From contig NZ_JAIWON010000011.1 of the NCBI RefSeq assembly GCF_020216885.1, positions 1 through 19,292 on the forward strand: a stretch of DNA of 19,292 bases, written 5' to 3'. The first letter of the stretch is position 1. Each line of letters opens with the position of its first letter. Below, piece after piece: positions 1 to 7,191 of this stretch. The position numbers were made by a program, and so were the translations under genes. The notes under the pieces are model-generated. The model was not told where the DNA came from and made no database searches. It saw only the letters and a program-made list of their open reading frames with translations. This stretch comes from Zymomonas sp. (GTDB lineage Bacteria; Pseudomonadota; Alphaproteobacteria; Sphingomonadales; Sphingomonadaceae).

Positions 1-965
1 CAAAGCCTCGGTATAAAGCCGCGCTTTTCCTGCGGTCGCCGCAACGGTGGGATACCCACTGCCATTGTCGCCACCGGACATCACCGAATTGGCACCGCCT
101 TCGCCACGATGGGCATTACTGCGCAGCCATGCCAAAGCCCCTGCGGTTTCCCGCGCGACAACCGCCCCATCTCCGGGGATAGCTGCGAAATTACCAGTAA
201 AACGCGCTTCAATATCGCGTTTCAATTCCTGACCGGCACGCGCCAACTGATAGGCATGTTCGTCCCCACGTCCGGCATTATGCACTGCCCGATCAGTCGT
301 CGATGTCCCGACAACTTTGGTCATGATCTGGGTATAATTGCCAACCCGAACCGTAGGTTGACGGCTTTCATTGGCAAGATCAGCGCCTTCGACCTGCTTA
401 TTTTGGGCATTTGCACTGGCCAGATTGTCAGTCTGCCATTCAGTATAGGTATTTTTGGCTGTCGTTTGACCGATAGCCGTTACAAAAGGTGTTTCCAGAT
501 TGTTACCGCAAAGGCTCTTTATCCCTTGCTTCCTTACATTCCTGCAAGGCTCAGACTATATCATCGCTTTCGCGGACGGCACTCGTGTCAGCATTACTGC
601 CATAGACAAAAAACTGACTGAATCTTTACCCCGAAATTTCCGGCATTTTCAGTAAAAATGAAAAGAATCATACCCGCTTCTTTTTCGAAAATAACGGCAT
701 CAGTTTTATCGTTTTTTTGTCGATAGGCTCGGCTGTTAGTCGTTACACCTTCAAGAGATTTTCATCTCAAGCTTGGCTCGGGATTATCCTCGTCTATTAC
801 GGTCGGACGTTCCCCGAATTCACCGCCTTTTCATTTAATGCAGTTTTAAAAACTACATTAACGGACCAAGACTCCAGTCGGGCTGATATTATAAATAATA
901 TCGGAAAGATCTTCACGAATACCGACACGCGAATAGGTTTGGACGGTATTAGAGGCAACAGACAT
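1..965 (-). CDS. Major capsid protein (SU10-type), two exons, 3' end outside window
   Basis: Shell-forming subunit of the phage head. The gene reads as exon 1 at 965-876 (30 codons) and exon 2 at 495-1 (165 codons, open to the window edge), joined across a 380-base group I intron. Exon 1 begins MSVASNTVQTYSRVGIRED and ends in YNISPT; exon 2 begins ETPFVTAIGQTTAKNTY and continues through NYTQIMTKVVGTSTTDRAV and AYQLARAGQELKRDIEA. This N-terminal pattern (REDLSD, YNISPT-ETPF, EWQTD, VGNYTQI, ELKRD) is what I recognise from SU10-like capsid proteins. Start ATG at 965 follows AAGGA about 10 bases upstream. It lies 26 bases after the scaffold-like gene, the usual portal-scaffold-capsid order. Unspliced, translation adds only GVLVR and stops at 860-858. 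The family assignment is from memory of motifs and is fairly sure; the C-terminal half is not visible. Confidence 0.85.
496..875 (-). ncRNA. Group I self-splicing intron inside the capsid gene, no endonuclease ORF
   Basis: The 380-base intron lies between capsid codons 30 (ACT) and 31 (GAA). The 5' exon ends in U and the intron ends in G, as group I splicing requires. Minus-strand core: P-like element AATTCGGGGAAC (820-809) and Q-like AATCCCGAGCCAAG (785-772) pair as P4 (817-813 with 782-778). P5 is CGTC/GACG (809-806, 794-791). P6 is GCC/GGT with a GAAA-capped P6a (768-755). P7 is GACTA (741-737) with TAGTC (558-554), the latter inside GATATAGTC. P3 is GGCGGT (827-822) with ACAGCC (736-731), one mismatch. 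P9 is CCTTGC/GCAAGG (549-544, 529-524). P1 pairs exon GACT with guide GGTC, giving a U-G pair at the splice site. P2 is a long hairpin at 835-861. About 150 bases between the P8 candidate (707-725) and the P7 3' strand are a peripheral extension. No homing-endonuclease motif is seen. Confidence 0.9.
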
Positions 966-990
966 AATTCAAAATTCCTTGAAAAGTAGA

Positions 991-1845
991 TTATTTAAAA
1001 AGGGCGTTCATTGCCGCCGCGGCTGACCGGACATCACCGCTTTTGCGAAGCTGCCCCAATGATTCATTCAATTTCCGGCTTTTGGCTGCACCATAAGGCT
1101 GGGATGTTCCCGGAACCGCGGTTTTTCTCGATATTTTGGCCGATTTGATAGCCGCCGTCTTACCCTGTTGTAGGGCATCCCATTTTTCGGATTTTCTTCG
1201 CCATTCATGGGCTTTTTTCAAAGCCATAATGTCGTTGGAATCAGCCGCGGCTAGAACATGATCGGGATAACCAAGATGGCGACCCGTCTCTTCAAAAGCT
1301 GCTAAAATAGCCGGTCTCTGATTGTCATCCGCCCATTCGGGGAAGATTGACATTAAACGCTGATGTTCCCCCTGCGCCCAAGCCTGTCTGGCAGCCAATT
1401 CAGCCATTTCATTCTGGCGAGAAATCTGGATAACTTCCTGAACAATTTGGTCACGCTTGGCTGTTAAGTCTTCATAACTTGCCAATTGTGCGGCATAGCT
1501 TGCCGGATCACTGACCAATAATTGCGGATCGGGTTTTTTGGGTGTGATCGCTTCGGCATATTTAGCAAGCTGGTCAGCATAATGGTAATGCAAGGCTCGA
1601 CAATGTTCTTGCCAAGCCGCGCTCATATCCCGATGACCCTGATTATTTTGACCAGTGTCACCCGCCATAGCCGCCGCCCCCATATTTTCCTGATCATCGG
1701 ATGCCTGATCGGATGGCGGCATATCCGCATTATTTCCAGCCATCGGATCATCTTGATCCGGCGCAAGATTAGCTTGCAATGCCTCGGCAGCATCCTGAAT
1801 AGACCGACGGGGTCGCTTCAAGACGGCACCTTTTATATTTGTCAT
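991..1845 (-). CDS. Putative phage scaffolding protein
   Basis: A 284-residue protein between the portal-side genes and the capsid gene, the normal place for a head scaffolding protein, which guides capsid assembly and is then removed. The N-terminal third (about 30-75) is acidic and low in complexity, rich in D, N, Q and A. The rest is mostly predicted helix with many A, Q, E and K residues. The basic C-terminus, rich in K, R and S and ending AAAMNALFK, would suit capsid binding. I see no catalytic motif. I chose ATG at 1845 because AGGA lies 9 bases upstream; a TTG two codons earlier would sit too close to that site. Function is inferred from position and composition only. Confidence 0.6.
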   Translation of the reverse strand: MTNIKGAVLKRPRRSIQDAAEALQANLAPDQDDPMAGNNADMPPSDQASDDQENMGAAAMAGDTGQNNQGHRDMSAAWQEHCRALHYHYADQLAKYAEAITPKKPDPQLLVSDPASYAAQLASYEDLTAKRDQIVQEVIQISRQNEMAELAARQAWAQGEHQRLMSIFPEWADDNQRPAILAAFEETGRHLGYPDHVLAAADSNDIMALKKAHEWRRKSEKWDALQQGKTAAIKSAKISRKTAVPGTSQPYGAAKSRKLNESLGQLRKSGDVRSAAAAMNALFK

Positions 1846-1967
1846 TATCAATATTCCTGAATTACCAACCGGTAAAATGGGCGCAGAAAATCACTCCGGT
1901 GACTTCATTTCCCGCCACCCAGCCGGTTTTATTTCAATAAATAGAATGGAGACCTTGATTGATTGGC

Positions 1968-2267
1968 CTACAGCCAGCGACGTTTTCGATCGGGTAAAGT
2001 CTCTATTTTTCGGGCATGTTCTCTGGCCTGATCGGCCAATTGCCCATCAGCAATAATTACTTGAATCACGTTATCAATTTGCCCCACAATTCGATTAGCC
2101 ATCGCCAAACGTAACAATTTTCGGTCAGCTTCGGCTTCCCATGGGGCAATCTCGGACATACGCTGGATATAACGGGTACCGATTTCTTGCAAAATAGCTT
2201 TCAACCCGCCCTTTTCTTCATAAAAGGCTTTCCAACGCCTTGCCCGCAAAATAGGATCTTGCTCCAT
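1968..2267 (-). CDS. Small phage protein of unknown function
   Basis: A 99-residue, charged, probably all-helical protein that I do not recognise. Its start overlaps the portal stop codon by one base (TAATG), with GGA six bases before the ATG, so it is probably translationally coupled to the portal. It contains two W residues near the N-terminus (RRWKAFYEEKGG) and ends in a basic KIETLPDRKRRWL. The place between portal and scaffold suggests a minor head or DNA-packaging accessory protein, but no motif supports a specific role. A gap of about 120 bases (1846-1967) separates it from the scaffold-like gene. Confidence 0.6.
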   Translation of the reverse strand: MEQDPILRARRWKAFYEEKGGLKAILQEIGTRYIQRMSEIAPWEAEADRKLLRLAMANRIVGQIDNVIQVIIADGQLADQAREHARKIETLPDRKRRWL

Positions 2268-4456
2268 TATTTATCCAATGCGCCCCCTGCTTTATTTTGT
2301 GGCACCCTATCCCCTCTTTTATCCGCTGGAATATTTTTTCCGGCTTCTGCCAATTTTAAAGCGATCTGGTAATTACGATCAGCCGTTTCCTTGGCAAGCG
2401 AGGCTTCAAAATCGGAACGTTGTCTTGCCAGAATAGCATCTTCTTCGGCTTTTTCGCGTATCAAAGCCAAACGCTGTTTATGCTCTTGCTGTTGCATCTC
2501 CAGCTTGGCTTCGGCTTCCTGCTTTTTTAAAGCAAATTCAGCCCTATTCCGTTCCTGATCGGCAGCCATTTTCTGCCCTTGAAGATTGATCTCCTGTCGG
2601 GCTTTCAACTCTGTATAATCGGGATTATTTCCTACACTACCAGCAGAATTTTGCGGAATAGACGAATTATTATTCACAGGATTTTCTGCCGGATTGCCCG
2701 ACAAATCGGCAGCGGGATCAATCAGATAATCCGTCGGATTGCCCAAACCACAATCACGGATCATCGCAGCAATATTGTTATAAATCTGCTTGGTACCACT
2801 TAAACCAACGGTCAAAGCCTGCTGCTGAATAGATAACAACTGCTGACGATAGGCCAAACGCTGATCTTTCCGGCCTGATCCCAATCCGACCGTGACACGC
2901 ACGCGCATATCTGGCGGCCACAAGGCCGGATCGACTGTTTTATAAAGCCCTTCCACTTTGATAGCCATCGGATCACCCGATGCAATCATCAGCCATAATT
3001 TTTTCTGGAATAATCGCCCCAGACTTTGCGCAAAATTGCGGGCAACATATTCTTCCATTTGCTGCCCTTGCGCTTGAAGCAAAGCCTGACCAGTGGCTGT
3101 CTTATTCAGGCTATCTGCATCCAAACCTTGATTAAGACGCGTAATGCCCGTTCGGCTTTCCTGCGCTGCCTGCATATATTCGATCATACCCAAAGATTTT
3201 TGGATATCGAAACCGGCATTTAACGGCGTTGGCGGAATACCACCCCGATAACGGACAATCGCCCCAGGCCTGATGGTCAATAAATCGTCAAAAGTATCTT
3301 CGGTTAAACCATCGACATTCACGGCCATGCGTGGCGCGTTGGTCTGGTAAACCCCATCCAATGCCTGACGCATCAAAACAGATTTAACCCTTTGGATATC
3401 CATCACCTTTTCGGCCAAAGAATTACCAATCATCCGATGGGCGCGTGGGAAAGGTGTCCAGACAACAAAGGGGGCTTCATCGACTTCTTCAATCGAAAGT
3501 AAAACGTCTTTTACCCGAAAAATCTGCAACAATTCGGCAATGCCATCGCCATCACGATCTATGCGGACATATTCTTCATATAAAAGAACCTCGCGGTTGG
3601 CCTGATCGCTACTGCCTGACAGAAAGGACTCATCCCTCCATCTAGCATTTGAACGGCCGTCACCATTTGAAAAGCTATTATCGGTGGGTAAGCCCTCGAC
3701 AATATCGCGATCAAATCCCATTGAAATAAGGTCAGACAGGGTCTTGTAACTGACATGCGCCTGATAATCGGCCTCATCTTCATGGCGCGTTCTGGCTGAA
3801 ACGCGATATTCTTCCGACGGAATTGGCATATCAATATAGCGTTTTTGCTGCTGATAACGGGTAACTGTTACTTCATACTGATGGCTACCATTGTCACCAT
3901 TCAAGGTAATCTGAATATCGGGATTATCCTCGGCCTCCATCAACAAAGCCGCCAAAGCATTATCATCCAACGTAATATGACGGATCGTGGCACGTCTTTC
4001 CGATAAGACCGCCGTTTTGATAATGCCTATTTTTTCAATCAATCCCGACTGGATCCAGTCATGCAGGATTTTATACCCGTCCTGCCCATGCATAAAAGCA
4101 TAGCTGACGGCTTCGGTCGCATCATCGGCATCCTGTGCCTGATCGGCAGCTACTGGCTCGAATTCAATCACCCGATCACCAGATACAATTGTCCGCAACA
4201 GGCTGATCGTCATATAATCGACAACCTCGGCTACATCGGGACTAACAACCTGACTCCGACCGTCTTCTTCATCCCCAAAGGGACGCGCTTCATAAAAGTC
4301 GATCGCATTTGCCTGATCTTCGGCCAGCAAACTATTATGCCAGCTTTCGGCTTGATCGGCTTTTTCTCGCAAAATCGCTAATAATTCACGATGAGGCAAC
4401 AAGGATGCCACCTGTTTTTCTTTTAAATTTATATTGCCATCAATATCCAAAGACAT
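2267..4456 (-). CDS. Phage portal protein (P22-like size)
   Basis: Forms the dodecameric ring at one capsid vertex through which DNA is packaged and to which the tail attaches. At 729 residues it is close to the P22 portal (725). The N-terminal region has the portal-like run RSQVVSPDVAEVVDYM (about 67-82). The middle contains LAEKVMDIQRVKSVLMRQ and a YMQAAQESRTGITRLNQG segment, recalling portal stem and crown regions. From about residue 615 to 705 is a long Q-, E-, K- and A-rich stretch that looks like continuous helix, reminiscent of the P22 portal barrel. Start ATG at 4456 follows a strong AGGGGG site 6 bases upstream and is 42 bases from the large terminase stop. Order and size make the call fairly secure; the exact subfamily is not certain. 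Confidence 0.85.
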   Translation of the reverse strand: MSLDIDGNINLKEKQVASLLPHRELLAILREKADQAESWHNSLLAEDQANAIDFYEARPFGDEEDGRSQVVSPDVAEVVDYMTISLLRTIVSGDRVIEFEPVAADQAQDADDATEAVSYAFMHGQDGYKILHDWIQSGLIEKIGIIKTAVLSERRATIRHITLDDNALAALLMEAEDNPDIQITLNGDNGSHQYEVTVTRYQQQKRYIDMPIPSEEYRVSARTRHEDEADYQAHVSYKTLSDLISMGFDRDIVEGLPTDNSFSNGDGRSNARWRDESFLSGSSDQANREVLLYEEYVRIDRDGDGIAELLQIFRVKDVLLSIEEVDEAPFVVWTPFPRAHRMIGNSLAEKVMDIQRVKSVLMRQALDGVYQTNAPRMAVNVDGLTEDTFDDLLTIRPGAIVRYRGGIPPTPLNAGFDIQKSLGMIEYMQAAQESRTGITRLNQGLDADSLNKTATGQALLQAQGQQMEEYVARNFAQSLGRLFQKKLWLMIASGDPMAIKVEGLYKTVDPALWPPDMRVRVTVGLGSGRKDQRLAYRQQLLSIQQQALTVGLSGTKQIYNNIAAMIRDCGLGNPTDYLIDPAADLSGNPAENPVNNNSSIPQNSAGSVGNNPDYTELKARQEINLQGQKMAADQERNRAEFALKKQEAEAKLEMQQQEHKQRLALIREKAEEDAILARQRSDFEASLAKETADRNYQIALKLAEAGKNIPADKRGDRVPQNKAGGALDK

Positions 4457-4498
4457 ACCACCCCCTTCGGGGCAGAAAGCTATTTCCAGCCCGTTTCA

Positions 4499-5785
4499 TT
4501 AAAATATTCCTTTATTGCTATAGGTGATTTTTCGGCTGGTAACCGGAGGTTCCCAAGCGATTGCAGCTAAACCGAAAGCATCAGCAGAATGACTCGACCA
4601 GTCATGGTCAGGCCCTAACCCTATCCCGCGTATTTCATCCCGTTTTTCATGATACCAGCCAAGGGCTTCCAAACCGCCATGGCAGTGATTTTCATCAAAC
4701 CACATCTGGGGAAATAACCGGCGAGCCGCTTCAATCCGCTGCATGGCAGCGCCAGCCCCTTGATTAGGGATAACCCGCACCGGAAATCCGGCTTCACGTA
4801 ATGCGCCTTCATAGGTTGTCGAGACAATTTTATCATGCTGTGCGCCATCATGCGGCAGGATGCACAAAGCCCCGCCATAATCATGCGAGCGCAACCAATG
4901 AAGATGGGCAGATAAGGGCTGCCCTTGCGCTTCATAATGATCGAGGAAACGGATTTCCCGCCCGACATATTGGACAATCCATATCGCGGTAGCATCAGCC
5001 TTAGCACCCGTGCCGCCGATATCCCAAACTGCCCGCAAGGTCATCAATGGGTCAGCGGCTACCATACCTATACGCTTTTCAGATCGGGCTTTGGCCAAGG
5101 CTTGGGCATAATAAGCCCCCTCGGTTATCTCGGCATACCCCCCTTCCCATATATGGCGGTATTTATCAGGGTCATTCGTCAGACAATCCCGTCTTTCCTG
5201 ATCCAACGGCGAAGGAAACCACGGGTTATTTTCCCAATTAGCCTGAACCACAACAGCACCAGTCGGTGGTGTTTCGCCGCGCAACATCCGGTCAACCGGA
5301 TCAGTTTTGAAACGCGGATTCCACGAAAACCATAATTCAGAATCAATTGTCCTGATCGTTGGCCTTAAAAGCTCTAAAGATCGTTGGGACAGCGTTTGTG
5401 CTTCCTCGACCCATGCCCGTGAAAAGCCCTCCAAAGACTTGATGCTTTCGGCGGTATGGTCTTGCATCCCTTGAAAGATGATAACCCCATCTCCGGGCGT
5501 TCTAATATGGTCACGAAAGACACGGAAACCGACATTGCTTCCTAAATTATAGGCCGATAATTTCGCTTCGATCAGCCTTTTAGCTGAATCTTTCAGAGAT
5601 TTTTGTACTTCGCGAATACAGACAGCTCGCAATCCCGGAAGGCGAAGACAATCTTCAACCAACATTTCCGCGAAAAAATGGGATTTACCTGAACCTCTTC
5701 CACCATAAGCCCCTTTATAGCGTGCCGGTTTTAATAAAGGTCTAAAGACTTTGGCTGTCGGAATTCTCAAAGCCGGAAAAGACAT
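4499..5785 (-). CDS. terL: Phage terminase large subunit
   Basis: ATP-driven DNA-packaging motor and nuclease that cuts concatemeric phage DNA and pumps it through the portal. Walker A is GGRGSGKS at about residues 28-35. Walker B with catalytic glutamate is AWVEEAQ at about 124-130. The C-terminal RNase H-like nuclease half shows WDIGGTGAKADATAIW, then LPHDGAQHD, and near the end DHDWSSHSADAF, consistent with acidic metal-binding positions. The 428-residue length fits the PBSX-like large terminase group. The ATG at 5785 overlaps the small-subunit stop by one base (TGATG); a GTG one codon upstream is also possible. GGAA lies about 8 bases before. Tight coupling to the small subunit is typical. 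Confidence 0.93.
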   Translation of the reverse strand: MSFPALRIPTAKVFRPLLKPARYKGAYGGRGSGKSHFFAEMLVEDCLRLPGLRAVCIREVQKSLKDSAKRLIEAKLSAYNLGSNVGFRVFRDHIRTPGDGVIIFQGMQDHTAESIKSLEGFSRAWVEEAQTLSQRSLELLRPTIRTIDSELWFSWNPRFKTDPVDRMLRGETPPTGAVVVQANWENNPWFPSPLDQERRDCLTNDPDKYRHIWEGGYAEITEGAYYAQALAKARSEKRIGMVAADPLMTLRAVWDIGGTGAKADATAIWIVQYVGREIRFLDHYEAQGQPLSAHLHWLRSHDYGGALCILPHDGAQHDKIVSTTYEGALREAGFPVRVIPNQGAGAAMQRIEAARRLFPQMWFDENHCHGGLEALGWYHEKRDEIRGIGLGPDHDWSSHSADAFGLAAIAWEPPVTSRKITYSNKGIF

Positions 5786-6291
5786 CACATCTTTTCCATA
5801 TCAACAGGATCGTTATCCCATTCCGAAGAGAGTATAGGCCTATCAGAGGCGTTATGCTCCTCACCCACAATGACGCGTTCTATACGCGCCAAAATAGGCG
5901 CACCATTTTGGCCGGTAATTTCTGCGGTTTGTTTGTCTCGCCATTGTTTGGGGCGGCGATTCCGTAACCAGAAACTACAGGCCGAAATATCGGGCGGAAG
6001 ATGCTCAACAAATTCCACGACTTCAGGCTTACCTGAAACCATCACCACTTTTTGGCAATCATAACTATAACCCACAGCTCTTTGATAGAGCGAAGCCTCA
6101 ACCCGATTATCGGCCGCCGCTTTCCCAATTCTGACCGCATTGGCAAAATCAGGATACTTCAAAACCCAACGATTGATCGTGCGTTCGCTTACACCAAAAA
6201 AATCGGCAATATCGCGATTGGTTGCCCCTAACTTGGCAAGGTTGCGCGCCTGTATAATATATTCAATTTTAAAAGTAGAAGAAGCCGTCAT
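5785..6291 (-). CDS. terS: Phage terminase small subunit
   Basis: DNA-recognition partner of the packaging motor. The 168-residue protein has an N-terminal helix-turn-helix (TNRDIADFFGVSERTINRW, about 24-42), followed by YPDFANAVRIGKAAADNRVEASLYQRAVG, a pattern I associate with small terminases, then a short PKQWRDKQTAE segment. It overlaps the large subunit start by one base. I chose the ATG at 6291; an in-frame TTG at 6336 would add a cysteine-rich leader that looks non-coding. No convincing Shine-Dalgarno site precedes the ATG. Instead a perfect 9-base inverted repeat abuts it, which is unusual. It is the first gene of the visible head block, and 84 bases separate it from the glycosylase gene. 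Confidence 0.85.
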   Translation of the reverse strand: MTASSTFKIEYIIQARNLAKLGATNRDIADFFGVSERTINRWVLKYPDFANAVRIGKAAADNRVEASLYQRAVGYSYDCQKVVMVSGKPEVVEFVEHLPPDISACSFWLRNRRPKQWRDKQTAEITGQNGAPILARIERVIVGEEHNASDRPILSSEWDNDPVDMEKM

Positions 6292-6317
6292 GTAAATTCT
6301 ATTAAAACAGAATTTAC
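6292..6317. repeat. Perfect inverted repeat directly before the terS start codon
   Basis: Arms GTAAATTCT and AGAATTTAC (9 bases each, 8-base spacer) match perfectly and end one base before the terS ATG. On DNA it could be an operator for a phage regulator; in mRNA it would form a hairpin occupying the usual ribosome-binding position. No recognised binding-site consensus. Confidence 0.6.
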
Positions 6318-6375
6318 AACAACAAGGAGTAGGCAAAAATAAAATGATTAGAAAAAATTGAGCATTAGAATAAAA

Positions 6376-6996
6376 TCAGCAGAAATTTTTATTTCGATAT
6401 TGATGCCATAAAAACAAAGCCATTATACTTCTATAAGGACGGAATATATCCCCAAGACCACGGGTTTCTTTCATATCAGGCCTATGGGATAGTTGATAAA
6501 GATATCCGGTGGCAATTCTTATGCCTAAATCAGCCGCAGGCCAAATATCCAACCGCCCTTCGGCAAAAATAAGGTAATTTTCAGCCGTCCAACGACCAAT
6601 CCCATACACAGACATCAAAAGATCGACTGCCTCATCATCGTCTTCGGGCAAAGCGAGCAAATCAAGCCCCAAGACAGAGCGCCTCGCCAAATCTTTTAAA
6701 TAGGAAATCTTGGACGGCGACAATCCACATTGCCGCAAAATTGACCCGTCAACAGACAAAAGCCGATCAGCCGTAATTTCCCCGATAGAATTGATAAGTT
6801 TTTGCCATATGCCATCCGCAACTTTGGTATGAAGCTGTTGCCCGACAATCACCCGAGCCAGACTAGAAACACCTCTTTCGACGGCTTGATAAAATGGATA
6901 ACCAAATTGGTGCAGCCCTTGTTGTATCAAGTGATTTTCGGCAGCCCATTGATCCAGATTTTGTTCAATATTCTGTTGGCACAAAGATTGTTTCAT
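6376..6996 (-). CDS. alkA: DNA-3-methyladenine glycosylase, HhH-GPD family (AlkA-type)
   Basis: Base-excision repair enzyme that removes alkylated purines from DNA. The 206-residue protein has the helix-hairpin-helix LLMSVYGIGRWTAENYL at about 127-142, which binds the DNA backbone, followed by WPAADLGI. D156 there is the expected catalytic aspartate (equivalent to D238 of E. coli AlkA). VIVGQQLHTKVADGIWQKL at 49-67 matches the family's helix near the N-terminus (usually IxxQQxS). There is no C-terminal Fe-S cysteine cluster, which argues against MutY or Nth. It is shorter than E. coli AlkA because the N-terminal TBP-like domain is absent, common in bacterial homologues. ATG at 6996 follows GGA by 4 bases. 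It is a host gene at the border of the phage block. Confidence 0.85.
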   Translation of the reverse strand: MKQSLCQQNIEQNLDQWAAENHLIQQGLHQFGYPFYQAVERGVSSLARVIVGQQLHTKVADGIWQKLINSIGEITADRLLSVDGSILRQCGLSPSKISYLKDLARRSVLGLDLLALPEDDDEAVDLLMSVYGIGRWTAENYLIFAEGRLDIWPAADLGIRIATGYLYQLSHRPDMKETRGLGDIFRPYRSIMALFLWHQYRNKNFC

Positions 6997-7121
6997 CTTA
7001 TCCAGTCACTATCTTTCTATCGTCAGTAAAATTTTTTATTGTTACTCATGCACAAAGTTTTATTCTATGTTATTTTAAATTCTTTTCCCAAATAAGTTAT
7101 TTTCCTGATAGACCCCCGTGA

Positions 7122-7148
7122 TTGAACCTAGAAAGATCGACACCATAT
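7122..7148 (+). promoter_or_regulatory. Putative heat-shock (sigma-32) promoter of lon
   Basis: TTGAAC at 7122-7127 and CCATAT at 7143-7148 with a 15-base spacer resemble the RpoH pattern (CTTGAA ... CCCATnT), 43 bases before the lon ATG. lon is a classical heat-shock gene, so the site makes sense, but it is called by eye. Confidence 0.5.
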
Positions 7149-7191
7149 CTATGAAAAGGTGTGAGCATTTTGCCGCCCCAGTGGAGTTGTG

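Noticed and set aside
109..621. Plus-strand open frame of 170 codons
   Set aside because: It is antisense to capsid exon 2 and runs into the intron; its protein has no recognisable domain, while the minus strand gives a clear capsid sequence.
1..965. Frameshifted capsid pseudogene, insertion sequence or intein
   Set aside because: A frameshift cannot explain 380 extra bases with perfect resumption of the motif. There are no terminal repeats, target duplication or transposase, and an in-frame stop rules out an intein. Group I core elements explain the insert.
717..989. Plus-strand open frame of 90 codons
   Set aside because: Antisense to capsid exon 1 and the intron core; no protein-like pattern or ribosome-binding site.
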